Shown here: positions 7,823-14,031 of the stretch, one piece after another
Numbering within the stretch: position 1 is the stretch's first letter
How the letters are laid out: each line of letters begins with the position of its first letter
Source: Bacillota bacterium
GTDB lineage: Bacteria; Bacillota; Sulfobacillia; Symbiobacteriales; Symbiobacteriaceae
Length of the DNA stretch: 14,031 nucleotides
Reading direction: 5' to 3'
Assembly (NCBI GenBank): GCA_028287415.1
Contig: JAQBPS010000532.1
Span: 1-14,031 of the forward strand
Notes under the pieces: generated by a model
Databases searched by the model: none
What the model saw: only the letters and a program-made list of their open reading frames with translations
What the model was told of the DNA's origin: nothing
Translations under genes and position numbers: made by a program

Positions 7823-8536
7823 ATGCCGCACGATGCGCCTATTCTCGTCGTCGATGATGACCCTAAGATCGTCTCGCTCATTTGCCTGTACCTGGAGCGG
7901 GACGGGTTCAGAACCATCTCCGCCTTTGACGGCGCCACAGCGGTGGATATGGCTCAGAAGCATTCGCCGCTGTTGGTGGTGCTGGATTTGCTCTTGCCCG
8001 GCCTGACTGGCCTGGAGGTCTGTAAGCGGATGCGGGAGCGCAGCGATGTGCCCGTCCTGATGCTGACCGCCAAGGTGGAGGAGGACGACAAGCTCGCGGG
8101 GCTGGCGCTGGGCGCTGACGATTATATGACCAAGCCGTTCAGCCCGCGGGAGGTCGTCGCACGGGTCCGGGCGATCCTGCGGCGGACGGGGACGCTGAGC
8201 GAGCGACGTCCCAAGCTCTCCCTGCACGGCGTGCAGGTGGATTTGGACCGGCATCGGGTGCGGGTGAACGACATTGAGGTCTACCTGACCGCGTTCGAGT
8301 TCAAGCTCCTGGTCGCGCTGATGGAGTTCCCCGGCCGCGTCTTCAGCCGGGAGCAGCTGCTGGCGCAAGTCTATGCCTACGATGAAATGTATGTGGTCGA
8401 CCGGACGATCGACGTTCATATTGGCAAGCTGCGGCAGAAGATCGAGACCGATCCCACGCGCCCCGAGCGGATCCTGACGATCAGGGGCGTGGGCTATAAG
8501 TTCCGCGAGGCGGGTCATGAGGAATGGGCTGGATAA
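7823..8536 (+). CDS. OmpR/PhoB-family response regulator
   Basis: 237 residues from ATG 7823, with GGGGGA about 8 nt upstream. The N-terminal receiver has the acidic cluster VVDDD (11-13), phospho-acceptor D55 in VVLDLLLPG, and K104 in MTKPFSPREVV. The C-terminal DNA-binding domain is the winged-helix type: LTAFEFKLLVALMEFPGRVFSREQLL, then VVDRTIDVHIGKLRQKI and the wing IRGVGYKF. It would be phosphorylated by the kinase encoded next and bind DNA as a dimer. Its last 13 nt overlap the kinase gene. No terminator is visible between mutS2 and this gene (80 nt), so some read-through is possible; TAGTAT at 7795-7800 is a fair -10 but lacks a good -35. Regulated genes are unknown. Confidence 0.95.
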   Translation: MPHDAPILVVDDDPKIVSLICLYLERDGFRTISAFDGATAVDMAQKHSPLLVVLDLLLPGLTGLEVCKRMRERSDVPVLMLTAKVEEDDKLAGLALGADDYMTKPFSPREVVARVRAILRRTGTLSERRPKLSLHGVQVDLDRHRVRVNDIEVYLTAFEFKLLVALMEFPGRVFSREQLLAQVYAYDEMYVVDRTIDVHIGKLRQKIETDPTRPERILTIRGVGYKFREAGHEEWAG

Positions 8537-9639
8537 AGGAGTGCCTGACCAGCCGTCAGACGCGCCTCTGGCTGCTTGCGATCACGCCGCCGACCCTGAC
8601 GTTGCTGTTGACTGGCATGATCCTCACGGCCGTCCACAGGGCGCATGTGGAGGCGCTGCTGGCCAAGGGCGTGGTGCCGTCTGCGGCGCAGTTGAGCGCG
8701 GCCTTCGCAAGTGGTTATGTACTGGCGGCCGGCGTGCTGCTGTTGCTCGTGCTCAGCACATTGAGCGGACTGTATGCGAACAAGCTGGCGGTCAGTCCGT
8801 ACTGGATGGTCGCGCGGGTCACCCGGGAGCTGGCTGTCGGCAACTACGCGGCCCGGGCGGAGCTGAACCGCCAGGGCACAAGGCCGTACCAGGAGCTGGC
8901 CACGGGCATCAACATCCTGGCTGACGCCCTGGAGCGCACCGAGCGGTTGCGCCGGGAGCTGGTCGCCAACCTGGCCCACGAGATCCGCACCCCGCTGACG
9001 AATCTCCAGGGCTATCTGGAGGCGCTGCGGGACGGCGTGATCCAGCCGAGTGAGGACGCCCTCACCTCTCTTCATGAGGAGGTGATGCGGCTGGTCCGCC
9101 TGGTGGATGCCCTCCACCAGCTTTCCCGCGCCGATGCGCTGCGGCAGCAGCCGCTCCAGTTCACGCTGACCGATCTGGACAGCACGGCTGAGCGGCTGGC
9201 GCGGGTGAACAAGCCGGATGCGGACATGCGGGGCATGAAGCTCTTCCTGGACCTGGGCGCCCGCCGGATGCCGGTGGCGGTACATGCGGACTCGGTCGCA
9301 CAGGTGATGCGCAACCTGCTGCGCAACGCGGTCATGTATAGCGATGAGGGCGGGACAGTTCGGGTGCAGACCGCCATCACGCAGGGCGCTTACCGCTTTG
9401 TGGTCATGAACACGGGGCCGGGGATCCCGCCGGAGGACCTGCCGCTCATCTTCAACCGGTTCTACCGGACGGACCGGGCGAAGCAGGGCGCGGGCGGGGT
9501 GGGAATCGGACTGGCCATCTGCAAGGAGCTGGTCGAGGCGCACGGCGGCCGGATCGGGGCCGAGAGCAAGGGCGGGTGGACGAGCGTTTGGTTTGAGTTG
9601 CCTGCCGACCCCGGGACCAGGCTGGATGCTCCAGACTAA
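8524..9639 (+). CDS. membrane sensor histidine kinase with HAMP-like linker
   Basis: 371 residues from ATG 8524, overlapping the response regulator by 13 nt, so the two are translationally coupled. Two membrane segments (about 17-38 and 62-84) enclose an outside loop of only about 24 residues. A HAMP-like linker follows (about 85-140), then the dimerisation helix with H152 in AHEIRTPLTN, the phosphorylated histidine. The ATPase core shows the N box RNLLRNAVMYSDEG (N268), G1 NTGPGIPPEDL, F box IFNRFYR and G2 GVGIGLAICKEL. All catalytic boxes are intact. The short outer loop suggests that it senses through the membrane or a partner protein rather than by its own external domain. A strong terminator follows 5 nt after the stop. 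Confidence 0.94.
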   Translation: MGWIKECLTSRQTRLWLLAITPPTLTLLLTGMILTAVHRAHVEALLAKGVVPSAAQLSAAFASGYVLAAGVLLLLVLSTLSGLYANKLAVSPYWMVARVTRELAVGNYAARAELNRQGTRPYQELATGINILADALERTERLRRELVANLAHEIRTPLTNLQGYLEALRDGVIQPSEDALTSLHEEVMRLVRLVDALHQLSRADALRQQPLQFTLTDLDSTAERLARVNKPDADMRGMKLFLDLGARRMPVAVHADSVAQVMRNLLRNAVMYSDEGGTVRVQTAITQGAYRFVVMNTGPGIPPEDLPLIFNRFYRTDRAKQGAGGVGIGLAICKELVEAHGGRIGAESKGGWTSVWFELPADPGTRLDAPD

Positions 9640-9644
9640 GCGAA

Positions 9645-9680
9645 GGAGGCAGGACGTTATGTCCTGCCTCCTATTTTTAT
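9645..9680 (+). terminator. rho-independent terminator of the two-component operon
   Basis: Perfect 11-bp stem GGAGGCAGGAC/GTCCTGCCTCC (9645-9655 with 9661-9671), loop GTTAT, followed by TATTTTTAT. It begins 5 nt after the kinase stop. There is no T-tract on the opposite strand, so it acts on plus transcripts. Confidence 0.93.
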
Positions 9681-9720
9681 AGGCGATAGCTTTCGCCTGG
9701 ACGCGCCGGCGTTTTATATG

Positions 9721-9830
9721 GCCACGGATTACACGGATTCCACGGATTTGGAAATACAAACACAGATGACCAGGTGAACATGTTTTTATATATTTATATC
9801 CGAATCTGTGTAAGCCGTGAAATCCGTGGC
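9721..9830. repeat. 110-bp interspersed repeat with inverted arms of 9-nt units
   Basis: The left arm is three 9-nt units, GCCACGGAT, TACACGGAT and TCCACGGAT (9721-9747), then TTGG. The right arm, read on the opposite strand from 9830, is GCCACGGAT, TTCACGGCT and TACACAGAT, then TCGG. The arms agree at 26 of 31 positions by my count. The interior is AT-rich, unlike the genes around it, with further CACAGAT/ATCTGTG copies and a run TTTTTATATATTTATAT. It encodes nothing plausible. The CACGGATTA-type sequence resembles short repeats scattered between genes in many environmental bacteria (from memory, not searched). It sits between a plus terminator and the 3' end of a minus gene, a tolerant site for insertion. 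A 15-nt AT palindrome, AATAAAT-G-ATTTATT (9832-9846), abuts it. Confidence 0.8.
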
Positions 9831-9859
9831 TAATAAATGATTTATTCATGAGCTGCGCT

Positions 9860-11110
9860 TTACACCACAAACTCCGACGGAATCCCAAAGTACTGCTCGC
9901 ACGCCCGCCGCACGGCATCGACCTTCTCCGGGGGGCAGAAGACATACGTCCGCCAGAGCGACTCATACTGATTGGCCATGGCCCGCACTTCGCCGGCGTT
10001 CGTGCCCACCTGGTAGAGCGGGGCGATCCCTGCCCGGGCTTGGACCGGCACCGCCACCTCTTTGAAGAAGGAGGCCTTGGGGCAGTACAGGATCACCTGG
10101 CCGGGCTTCAGCCGGACCTTCGCGGCGATGGCGTTCTCCACCGCCTCCCGCTCGGGCGACTGGCCGGCGTACTTTGCGATAAAGCCTGCCTGCTCCGCAC
10201 CGAGCGAGACGCTGGAGAGCACGTAGGCCCGCTTATAGAGTCTGCGGGTGGTCACGCCCTCCACCAGCTGAGCTGCCACGGCCGGGCCCGGCAGCCGGGC
10301 CAGCAGGTCGAGGAACGTCTGGTCGCCCAGGTCGTAGAGCGCCTCCTCACGCAGGGCGCCCCTGGCATGCAGCTCCACCGCCTTTGAGATCATCGCTCCT
10401 GAAGCGATCTTGGCGTGGTGCAGGTAGATCCGCTCGGTCAGCATGTAGCGCATGCGCAGCAGGTGCAGGACCTCCGTGCGGGCGTCCGGCCGGTCGATGC
10501 CGTGCTTGACCATATTGATCAGCAACTGCCCCTGCTCCAGGGTGAAGTACGCGAAGATGCGGTCATCGTAGTCCTGGCGCAGCCCCGCAAAGAAGGAGTC
10601 GCGGCGCAGGTAGTCAAGCAGGTCGGCATCGATCGTGCTGGAGACCACCTGACCCATCCACGGGGTGGGGGGCGCGCCTGTCAGAATCCCCCGCACCACA
10701 TCCAAGGCGCCGATCTCAGCCAGGGTCCTGCCCAGTTCCGAGTGGGCGCCCAGGAAGTGGTCCAACCGCGGCCCGGCATCATGCCGGGGAAAGATCTCCC
10801 GTTCATCCTCAAAGGTATGACCGTAAGGAATGTGGGTGACGTCGTGGATGAGGATGGCCAGCCGGACCAGTTCGGCATCCTGCTGATCAATGTGATGGCC
10901 GGCCAGGCGCAGGTGCTCCAGGATCCGGTGGGTGGCCGCGAGAGCGCCGAGGCTGTGGTCAAACCGGGTGTGAACGCAGCCGGGGAAGACCAGGTGGGCG
11001 GTGCCGAGCTGTTTGATCCCGCGCAGCCGCTGCATCTCCCGCGTGTCCAGCACCCGGGTTTCGTTCTCAGTCAGGTAAATGTCCCCGTGGACGGGGTCCC
11101 GGAGCAGCAA
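9860..11110 (-). CDS. SAMHD1-like HD-domain phosphohydrolase
   Basis: 416 residues if it starts at TTG 11110, which has GAGGTGG 5 nt upstream and places the family hallmark at the N-terminus (LLRDPVHGDIYL). The open frame continues to ATG 11254, adding 48 residues, but that part has no conserved look and looser codon bias. The metal site of the HD superfamily is visible (TTG numbering): H47 in CVHTRFDHSLG, H89-D90 in ILIHDVTHIPYGH, and D161 in STIDADLLDYL. It resembles the dNTP triphosphohydrolase/SAMHD1-type family, which cleaves nucleoside triphosphates or acts as a phosphohydrolase on nucleotides. The substrate is not provable here. The C-terminal ~180 residues are less recognisable. It is cytoplasmic. 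It diverges from the diguanylate cyclase, with 215 nt between starts, and no clear terminator lies downstream. Confidence 0.9.
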   Translation of the reverse strand: MLLRDPVHGDIYLTENETRVLDTREMQRLRGIKQLGTAHLVFPGCVHTRFDHSLGALAATHRILEHLRLAGHHIDQQDAELVRLAILIHDVTHIPYGHTFEDEREIFPRHDAGPRLDHFLGAHSELGRTLAEIGALDVVRGILTGAPPTPWMGQVVSSTIDADLLDYLRRDSFFAGLRQDYDDRIFAYFTLEQGQLLINMVKHGIDRPDARTEVLHLLRMRYMLTERIYLHHAKIASGAMISKAVELHARGALREEALYDLGDQTFLDLLARLPGPAVAAQLVEGVTTRRLYKRAYVLSSVSLGAEQAGFIAKYAGQSPEREAVENAIAAKVRLKPGQVILYCPKASFFKEVAVPVQARAGIAPLYQVGTNAGEVRAMANQYESLWRTYVFCPPEKVDAVRRACEQYFGIPSEFVV

Positions 11111-11115
11111 GGAAA

Positions 11116-11122
11116 CCACCTC
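11116..11122 (-). promoter_or_regulatory. ribosome-binding site deciding the HD phosphohydrolase start
   Basis: GAGGTGG on the minus strand with 5 nt to TTG 11110. It decides for the shorter protein over the upstream ATG at 11254, which has no comparable site. Confidence 0.6.
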
Positions 11123-11169
11123 AATGTGCGCTACTAGCCAAACTTGACGACAGGTAACGTTCGCCCGTC

Positions 11170-11186
11170 GCAGGAGCAACCCCTGC
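11170..11186. other. hairpin in the intergenic region upstream of the HD phosphohydrolase
   Basis: GCAGGAG (11170-11176), loop CAA and CCCCTGC (11180-11186) pair over 7 positions with one mismatch or wobble. On the minus strand it lies about 60 nt before TTG 11110 and would fall in the leader of that mRNA. There is no T-tract. Its role is unknown; it may be chance in GC-rich DNA. Confidence 0.3.
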
Positions 11187-11260
11187 TTCTGCGCGTCTGA
11201 CGGACGGTCTAAGAGCGGACAGGCCGCCGCACCCAATAAATAGGGCTCGCTCATAGAGGA

Positions 11261-11291
11261 ATTATTTCCTGGCCTGTAGAAGTTTTACAAT
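11261..11291. promoter_or_regulatory. overlapping divergent promoter elements
   Basis: Plus strand: TACAAT (11286-11291) is a near-consensus -10 for the cyclase gene, without a good -35. Minus strand: TTGTAA (11290-11285), 18-nt spacer, AATAAT (11266-11261) is a fair promoter for the HD phosphohydrolase. The two overlap, so polymerase could not occupy both at once. The hairpin AGGAA/TTCCT (11257-11270) and the flanking pair CAGGCC (11220-11225)/GGCCTG (11271-11276) lie in the same region. Confidence 0.35.
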
Positions 11292-11311
11292 ATCGCTTCC
11301 AACATGCCCCA

Positions 11312-11318
11312 GGGGGGA
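11312..11318 (+). promoter_or_regulatory. ribosome-binding site deciding the TTG start of the diguanylate cyclase
   Basis: GGGGGGA lies 7 nt before TTG 11326. The ATG at 11304 is out of frame, which leaves the TTG as the start. Confidence 0.6.
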
Positions 11319-11325
11319 ACAAGCA

Positions 11326-12537
11326 TTGCGGCCTAACCATCCGTGGCAAGCCTTGGGGTTCATTTATCTGGTGGACGCAGCGGCCCTGTTCATGCTGGCG
11401 GCGCAGTTGCTGCACGGTCAGCACTTCACCGTCGCTGAGTGGGTCGCGGCCGGTGCGTTTGCCGCAGGTATGGCGGGCGCCCGCATCATGACCGTGTTCG
11501 GCGCCAGCAGTGACGGCATTGGCTACGGCTGGTTCATGGCGGTCGAATTCGCCATCATCGCGGCGCTGCCGATCCCGCTGGCCTGCATGGTCCACCTGCC
11601 CGTCGCCCTGGTGGAAGTGCTGCACCGAATCCGGCGGCGGCTGCCGGAACCCTTTCTCAGCCCTCATTACAATGCGGCCGCGTCCATTGTCTGCGCGTTT
11701 GCGGCCGGTCACTCCCTCCGCTGGTTCAGCAGCGTCGCCGGGCAGACGGACCTCTGGCGTACGGTGATTCTCCTGCCCGCCGCCGCCCTGTTCATGGCCG
11801 TACAGTATCTATTGGTGCAAACACTCGTCAGCCTGGACAAGCGGCTGCCCTGGCACAAGACCAGCGTTTTCCACGTGGACAGCATCATCGGCGACATCAT
11901 GATGACCCTGGTGGGCGCACTCATCGGGCGCTTGTATGAGCTGGACCGCAGCACCATCCTGCTGACGCTGGTGCCGCTGGCCCTCCTCCAGCGCACGTTG
12001 CAGCGCATCCAGGTCGCCAAGCTGGCCGATATGGACTCAAAAACGAACCTCTATAACTACCGCTATCTGGACGTCCAGCTGAATGAAGAGGTGCGCAAGG
12101 CGACCCAGTCTGGCCGCTCCCTCAGCCTGATCTTCGGGGACATGGACTACCTGCGGGACATCAACAACACGTATGGCCATCTGGCCGGTGATCGGGCGCT
12201 GAAGGCTGTCGCCAGGGTGTTCAAGCGGTTTGCCCGCCAGGGCGATGTAGCGGCGCGCTTCGGGGGCGAGGAGTTTGTGCTGCTGCTGCCGGGCATGGAG
12301 CGGGAGCAGGCCTGGGAAATTGCCCAGCAGATCCGGCAGGACACCGCCACGCACCGCCTGGCAACGGATGACGGCGGGGTGTTTTCTGTGACCATCAGCC
12401 TGGGGCTCGCGACTTTCCCGGTGGATGCGAACACGGTGCAAGGCCTGATCAAGGCGGCTGACGAGGCGGTCTACACGGCGAAGCACAACGGCCGGAACCA
12501 GGTGTGCGTCCACCAGCGAACGGGGGTGGTCGTGTGA
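11326..12537 (+). CDS. membrane diguanylate cyclase (GGDEF domain)
   Basis: 403 residues from TTG 11326. The first ~220 residues are a multi-pass membrane region of about six hydrophobic segments with short loops and no large outer domain. After DMDSKTNLYNYRYL (about 240), a GGDEF domain follows: metal-binding D272 in FGDMDYLRDINNTYGH, GDRALKAVARVF, active-site GGEEF (313-317), and the C-terminal SLGLATFP and ADEAVYTAKHNGRNQV. RQGD (304-307) stands exactly five residues before GGEEF, the position of the inhibitory I-site, so product feedback is likely. It should make c-di-GMP from two GTP at the inner face of the membrane. Its stop overlaps the HD-GYP start by 4 nt. The N-terminal region looks related to that of the HD-GYP protein. 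Confidence 0.94.
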   Translation: MRPNHPWQALGFIYLVDAAALFMLAAQLLHGQHFTVAEWVAAGAFAAGMAGARIMTVFGASSDGIGYGWFMAVEFAIIAALPIPLACMVHLPVALVEVLHRIRRRLPEPFLSPHYNAAASIVCAFAAGHSLRWFSSVAGQTDLWRTVILLPAAALFMAVQYLLVQTLVSLDKRLPWHKTSVFHVDSIIGDIMMTLVGALIGRLYELDRSTILLTLVPLALLQRTLQRIQVAKLADMDSKTNLYNYRYLDVQLNEEVRKATQSGRSLSLIFGDMDYLRDINNTYGHLAGDRALKAVARVFKRFARQGDVAARFGGEEFVLLLPGMEREQAWEIAQQIRQDTATHRLATDDGGVFSVTISLGLATFPVDANTVQGLIKAADEAVYTAKHNGRNQVCVHQRTGVVV

Positions 12538-13943
12538 AGTGGGCACCCCTGCTGACGGGGAGTCTGATTGGGACGCTGACAGTGTCCGGGAGTCTGGCGC
12601 TGTACGACGTGCTGCGGCACCCGGCGCCCCTGTTGGGCCGGGGACAGGCGGTCATCCTGATCCTTGCCGTCTGCCTCAACCTCGTCAGGGTGGACCTCTT
12701 TCACTACTGGTATACCAAGAGCCGGCAGTCAAACGCCGCCAGCCTTGGCGTGGTGGGGGCGTTCCTGGCGCTCGGGCTCTACGGCGTGGGCATGGCGACC
12801 GTGGCCGCCCTGCTGCAGGGCCTGGTGTACGCGATCGTGCGGCGTACGGCCTGGTACCGGGCGCTGTTCAACATCGGCCTGCTGACAACGGCCGCCTATG
12901 TCGCCGGCCTCGCTTACGACCGCCTGGTCCCGCATCCTGCCAGCTGGGACGCCCGGCTGGTAATGGCATCCGTGGCGGCGGTCACCCTTTCGTTTGTGCT
13001 GCAGCGCCTCTGCCTGACGGTCGTGATCAGCCTGTCCGTCAATCGCCCTTTCGGGGCCGTGTGGGGGGACAACCTGGTCTGGATGGTGGTACAGCAGGCG
13101 GGGCTGGGCCTGGTCGGGCTGCTCCTGGGCCGCTTTGTCGGGCTGGGTATGACCGCGGTCGGGGTGGTGCTACTGGGCTCACCCCTGATGCTCCTGCATT
13201 ACAGCTACATGACCTTCGCCGAGCGCACCAAGGACTATGTCCGGGAGATCGAGTCGGCCAACAGCGAACTGGCGAAGCTGAACGACGAACTGCGGGCGAC
13301 CAACGATGAGCTAATTCAGACCTTCGGTGCGATCCTGGACGCCCGGGACCGTTATACGTATGGCCACTCAGCGCAAGTCGCGACCTACGCGGTCGCGCTG
13401 GGTGAGAAACTGGGTCTGTCACAGCCAGAACTGGAGCGGCTGCGCCAGGCGGCCCTGCTGCACGACATCGGCAAGGTGGGCATCCCCGAATCGGTCCTGC
13501 TCAAGCCCGGGCCGCTCGATCCGCATGAACGCCGGGTGATGCAGGCTCATGCCGAGATCGGGTACCGGATCACGTCTCAGGTGCACAGCCTGGCGCACGT
13601 GTCGGAAATTATCCGGCAGCACCACGAGTGGATGGGCGGGGGCGGTTACCCGCTCAAGCTGAAGGGGGAGCAGATCTTGCTGCCGGCCCGGATCATCGGG
13701 GTTGCGGACGCCCTGGACACGCTGGTTTCGGACCGGCCTTACCGGAAGGGCAAGCCGGTCGAGGTCGCCTTTCAGGAGATTCGCCGCTGTGCGGGAACCC
13801 AGTTCGACCCGCAGGTGGTTCAGGCGCTCGAGCAGTTGTTTCGGGAGCGCGGCGGCCTCTGGTTCGCCAACTCGGCCGCGGGTGTGGGCGCCAGCCCCCT
13901 GGCACTGGAGCTCGCCGCCGCCATGGAGCCGCCCGGGACTTAA
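12534..13943 (+). CDS. membrane HD-GYP c-di-GMP phosphodiesterase
   Basis: 469 residues from GTG 12534, which overlaps the cyclase stop (GTGA); GGGGG (12522-12526) is 7 nt upstream. The N-terminal ~225 residues form a multi-pass membrane region. A short coiled coil follows (REIESANSELAKLNDELRAT), then the HD-GYP domain: DARDRYTYGHS, catalytic H310-D311 in LLHDIGKVGIPESVLLKPG, HAEIGYRI, H363-H364-E365, G371-Y372-P373, and VADALDTLVSDRPYRKG. The family hydrolyses c-di-GMP to pGpG and GMP. One departure: the usual D in HHExxDGxGYP is G368. The other metal ligands I recognise are present, so activity is expected. Translational coupling ties its amount to the cyclase. The last codons are part of the terminal palindrome. 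Confidence 0.95.
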   Translation: MKWAPLLTGSLIGTLTVSGSLALYDVLRHPAPLLGRGQAVILILAVCLNLVRVDLFHYWYTKSRQSNAASLGVVGAFLALGLYGVGMATVAALLQGLVYAIVRRTAWYRALFNIGLLTTAAYVAGLAYDRLVPHPASWDARLVMASVAAVTLSFVLQRLCLTVVISLSVNRPFGAVWGDNLVWMVVQQAGLGLVGLLLGRFVGLGMTAVGVVLLGSPLMLLHYSYMTFAERTKDYVREIESANSELAKLNDELRATNDELIQTFGAILDARDRYTYGHSAQVATYAVALGEKLGLSQPELERLRQAALLHDIGKVGIPESVLLKPGPLDPHERRVMQAHAEIGYRITSQVHSLAHVSEIIRQHHEWMGGGGYPLKLKGEQILLPARIIGVADALDTLVSDRPYRKGKPVEVAFQEIRRCAGTQFDPQVVQALEQLFRERGGLWFANSAAGVGASPLALELAAAMEPPGT

Positions 13944-14031
13944 AGCGGGAGTGGTAAGCCGTAAACGCCCCGCACCCTACGATCGTAGGGTGCGGGGCGT
14001 TTACGGCTTACCACTCCCGCTTTAAGTCCCG
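13934..14031. repeat. perfect 98-nt palindrome at the window end
   Basis: Bases 13934-13982 are the exact reverse complement of 13983-14031, centred inside GATC (13981-13984), with no mismatch and no spacer. The left arm contains the last two sense codons and the stop of the HD-GYP gene; the right arm repeats them inverted and ends at the final base. A hairpin terminator accounts for the inner part; the outer part looks like fold-back. Confidence 0.97.
13961..14004. terminator. probable terminator hairpin after the c-di-GMP operon
   Basis: Inner part of the palindrome: GTAAACGCCCCGCACCCTAC (13961-13980) pairs with its complement at 13985-14004. AAA before and TTT after the GC-rich core give weak bidirectional character. 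Only three T follow, and GATC is itself self-complementary, so the loop is not typical of a terminator. It starts 17 nt after the stop codon. Confidence 0.45.

Noticed and set aside
9681..9698. Hairpin AGGCGA/TCGCCT as a second terminator
   Set aside because: Six pairs with no following T-tract in either direction; probably chance.
9832..9846. AT palindrome AATAAAT-G-ATTTATT as terminator of the HD phosphohydrolase
   Set aside because: The stem has only A-T pairs and no T-tract on the minus strand, so it is too weak to call.
8515..9966. 483-residue minus-strand open frame
   Set aside because: Antisense to the histidine kinase, whose motifs are all intact. Its N-terminal part is a translation of the terminator and the 9-nt repeat (phrases such as IRVIRG), not a real domain.
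10415..11137. 240-residue plus-strand open frame
   Set aside because: Antisense to the HD phosphohydrolase; no domain and no ribosome site.
11190..11325. c-di-GMP riboswitch before the cyclase
   Set aside because: The region has pairings (CAGGCC/GGCCTG, AGGAA/TTCCT), but I do not see the conserved GEMM core or its tetraloop-receptor elements.
1..14031. CRISPR array, tRNA/rRNA genes, transposase or known defence genes
   Set aside because: No regularly spaced direct repeats, cloverleaf or matching proteins were seen.

Overview
The window is high-GC, gene-dense bacterial DNA. Starts are ATG, GTG and TTG, with strong GGAGG-type ribosome sites. The gene set (bacterial PolX with a PHP domain, MutS2, a DUF421/YetF-type membrane protein, an OmpR-type two-component pair and HD-GYP signalling) fits a high-GC member of the Firmicutes, for example a Symbiobacterium-like clostridial relative. 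That assignment is inferred from gene content and style only; there is no rRNA or other marker here.

Left part (1-4763): two homologous GT-A-type glycosyltransferases are transcribed divergently (minus, cut by the window start; plus, 714-1514). The plus-strand one leads a tight run of polX, a DUF421 membrane protein and a compact alkaline-phosphatase-superfamily metalloenzyme, with gaps of 22, 1 and 4 nt, probably one operon. A small predicted exported protein on the minus strand (4807-5178) converges on this operon.

Middle part (5179-9680): a leader with a terminator-like hairpin precedes mutS2. An OmpR/PhoB-type response regulator and its overlapping histidine kinase follow, and a perfect 11-bp stem plus T-tract ends that unit. 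PolX and MutS2 are immediate neighbours in Bacillus; here the same pair is present but separated by about 2.2 kb.

Right part (9681-14031): an AT-richer 110-bp interspersed repeat made of 9-nt units in inverted arms separates the kinase from a minus-strand SAMHD1-like HD phosphohydrolase. Divergent from it is a membrane diguanylate cyclase, which overlaps by 4 nt a membrane HD-GYP phosphodiesterase. The cyclase and phosphodiesterase appear to share a related multi-pass N-terminal membrane domain, so the pair looks like a self-contained c-di-GMP synthesis/degradation module. The window ends in a perfect 98-nt palindrome that copies the end of the HD-GYP gene, stop codon included. It is either a terminator extended by a contig-end fold-back artefact or an unusual real structure.

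I found no CRISPR array, tRNA, rRNA, transposase or known defence system. There is no stretch over 300 bases without a gene.
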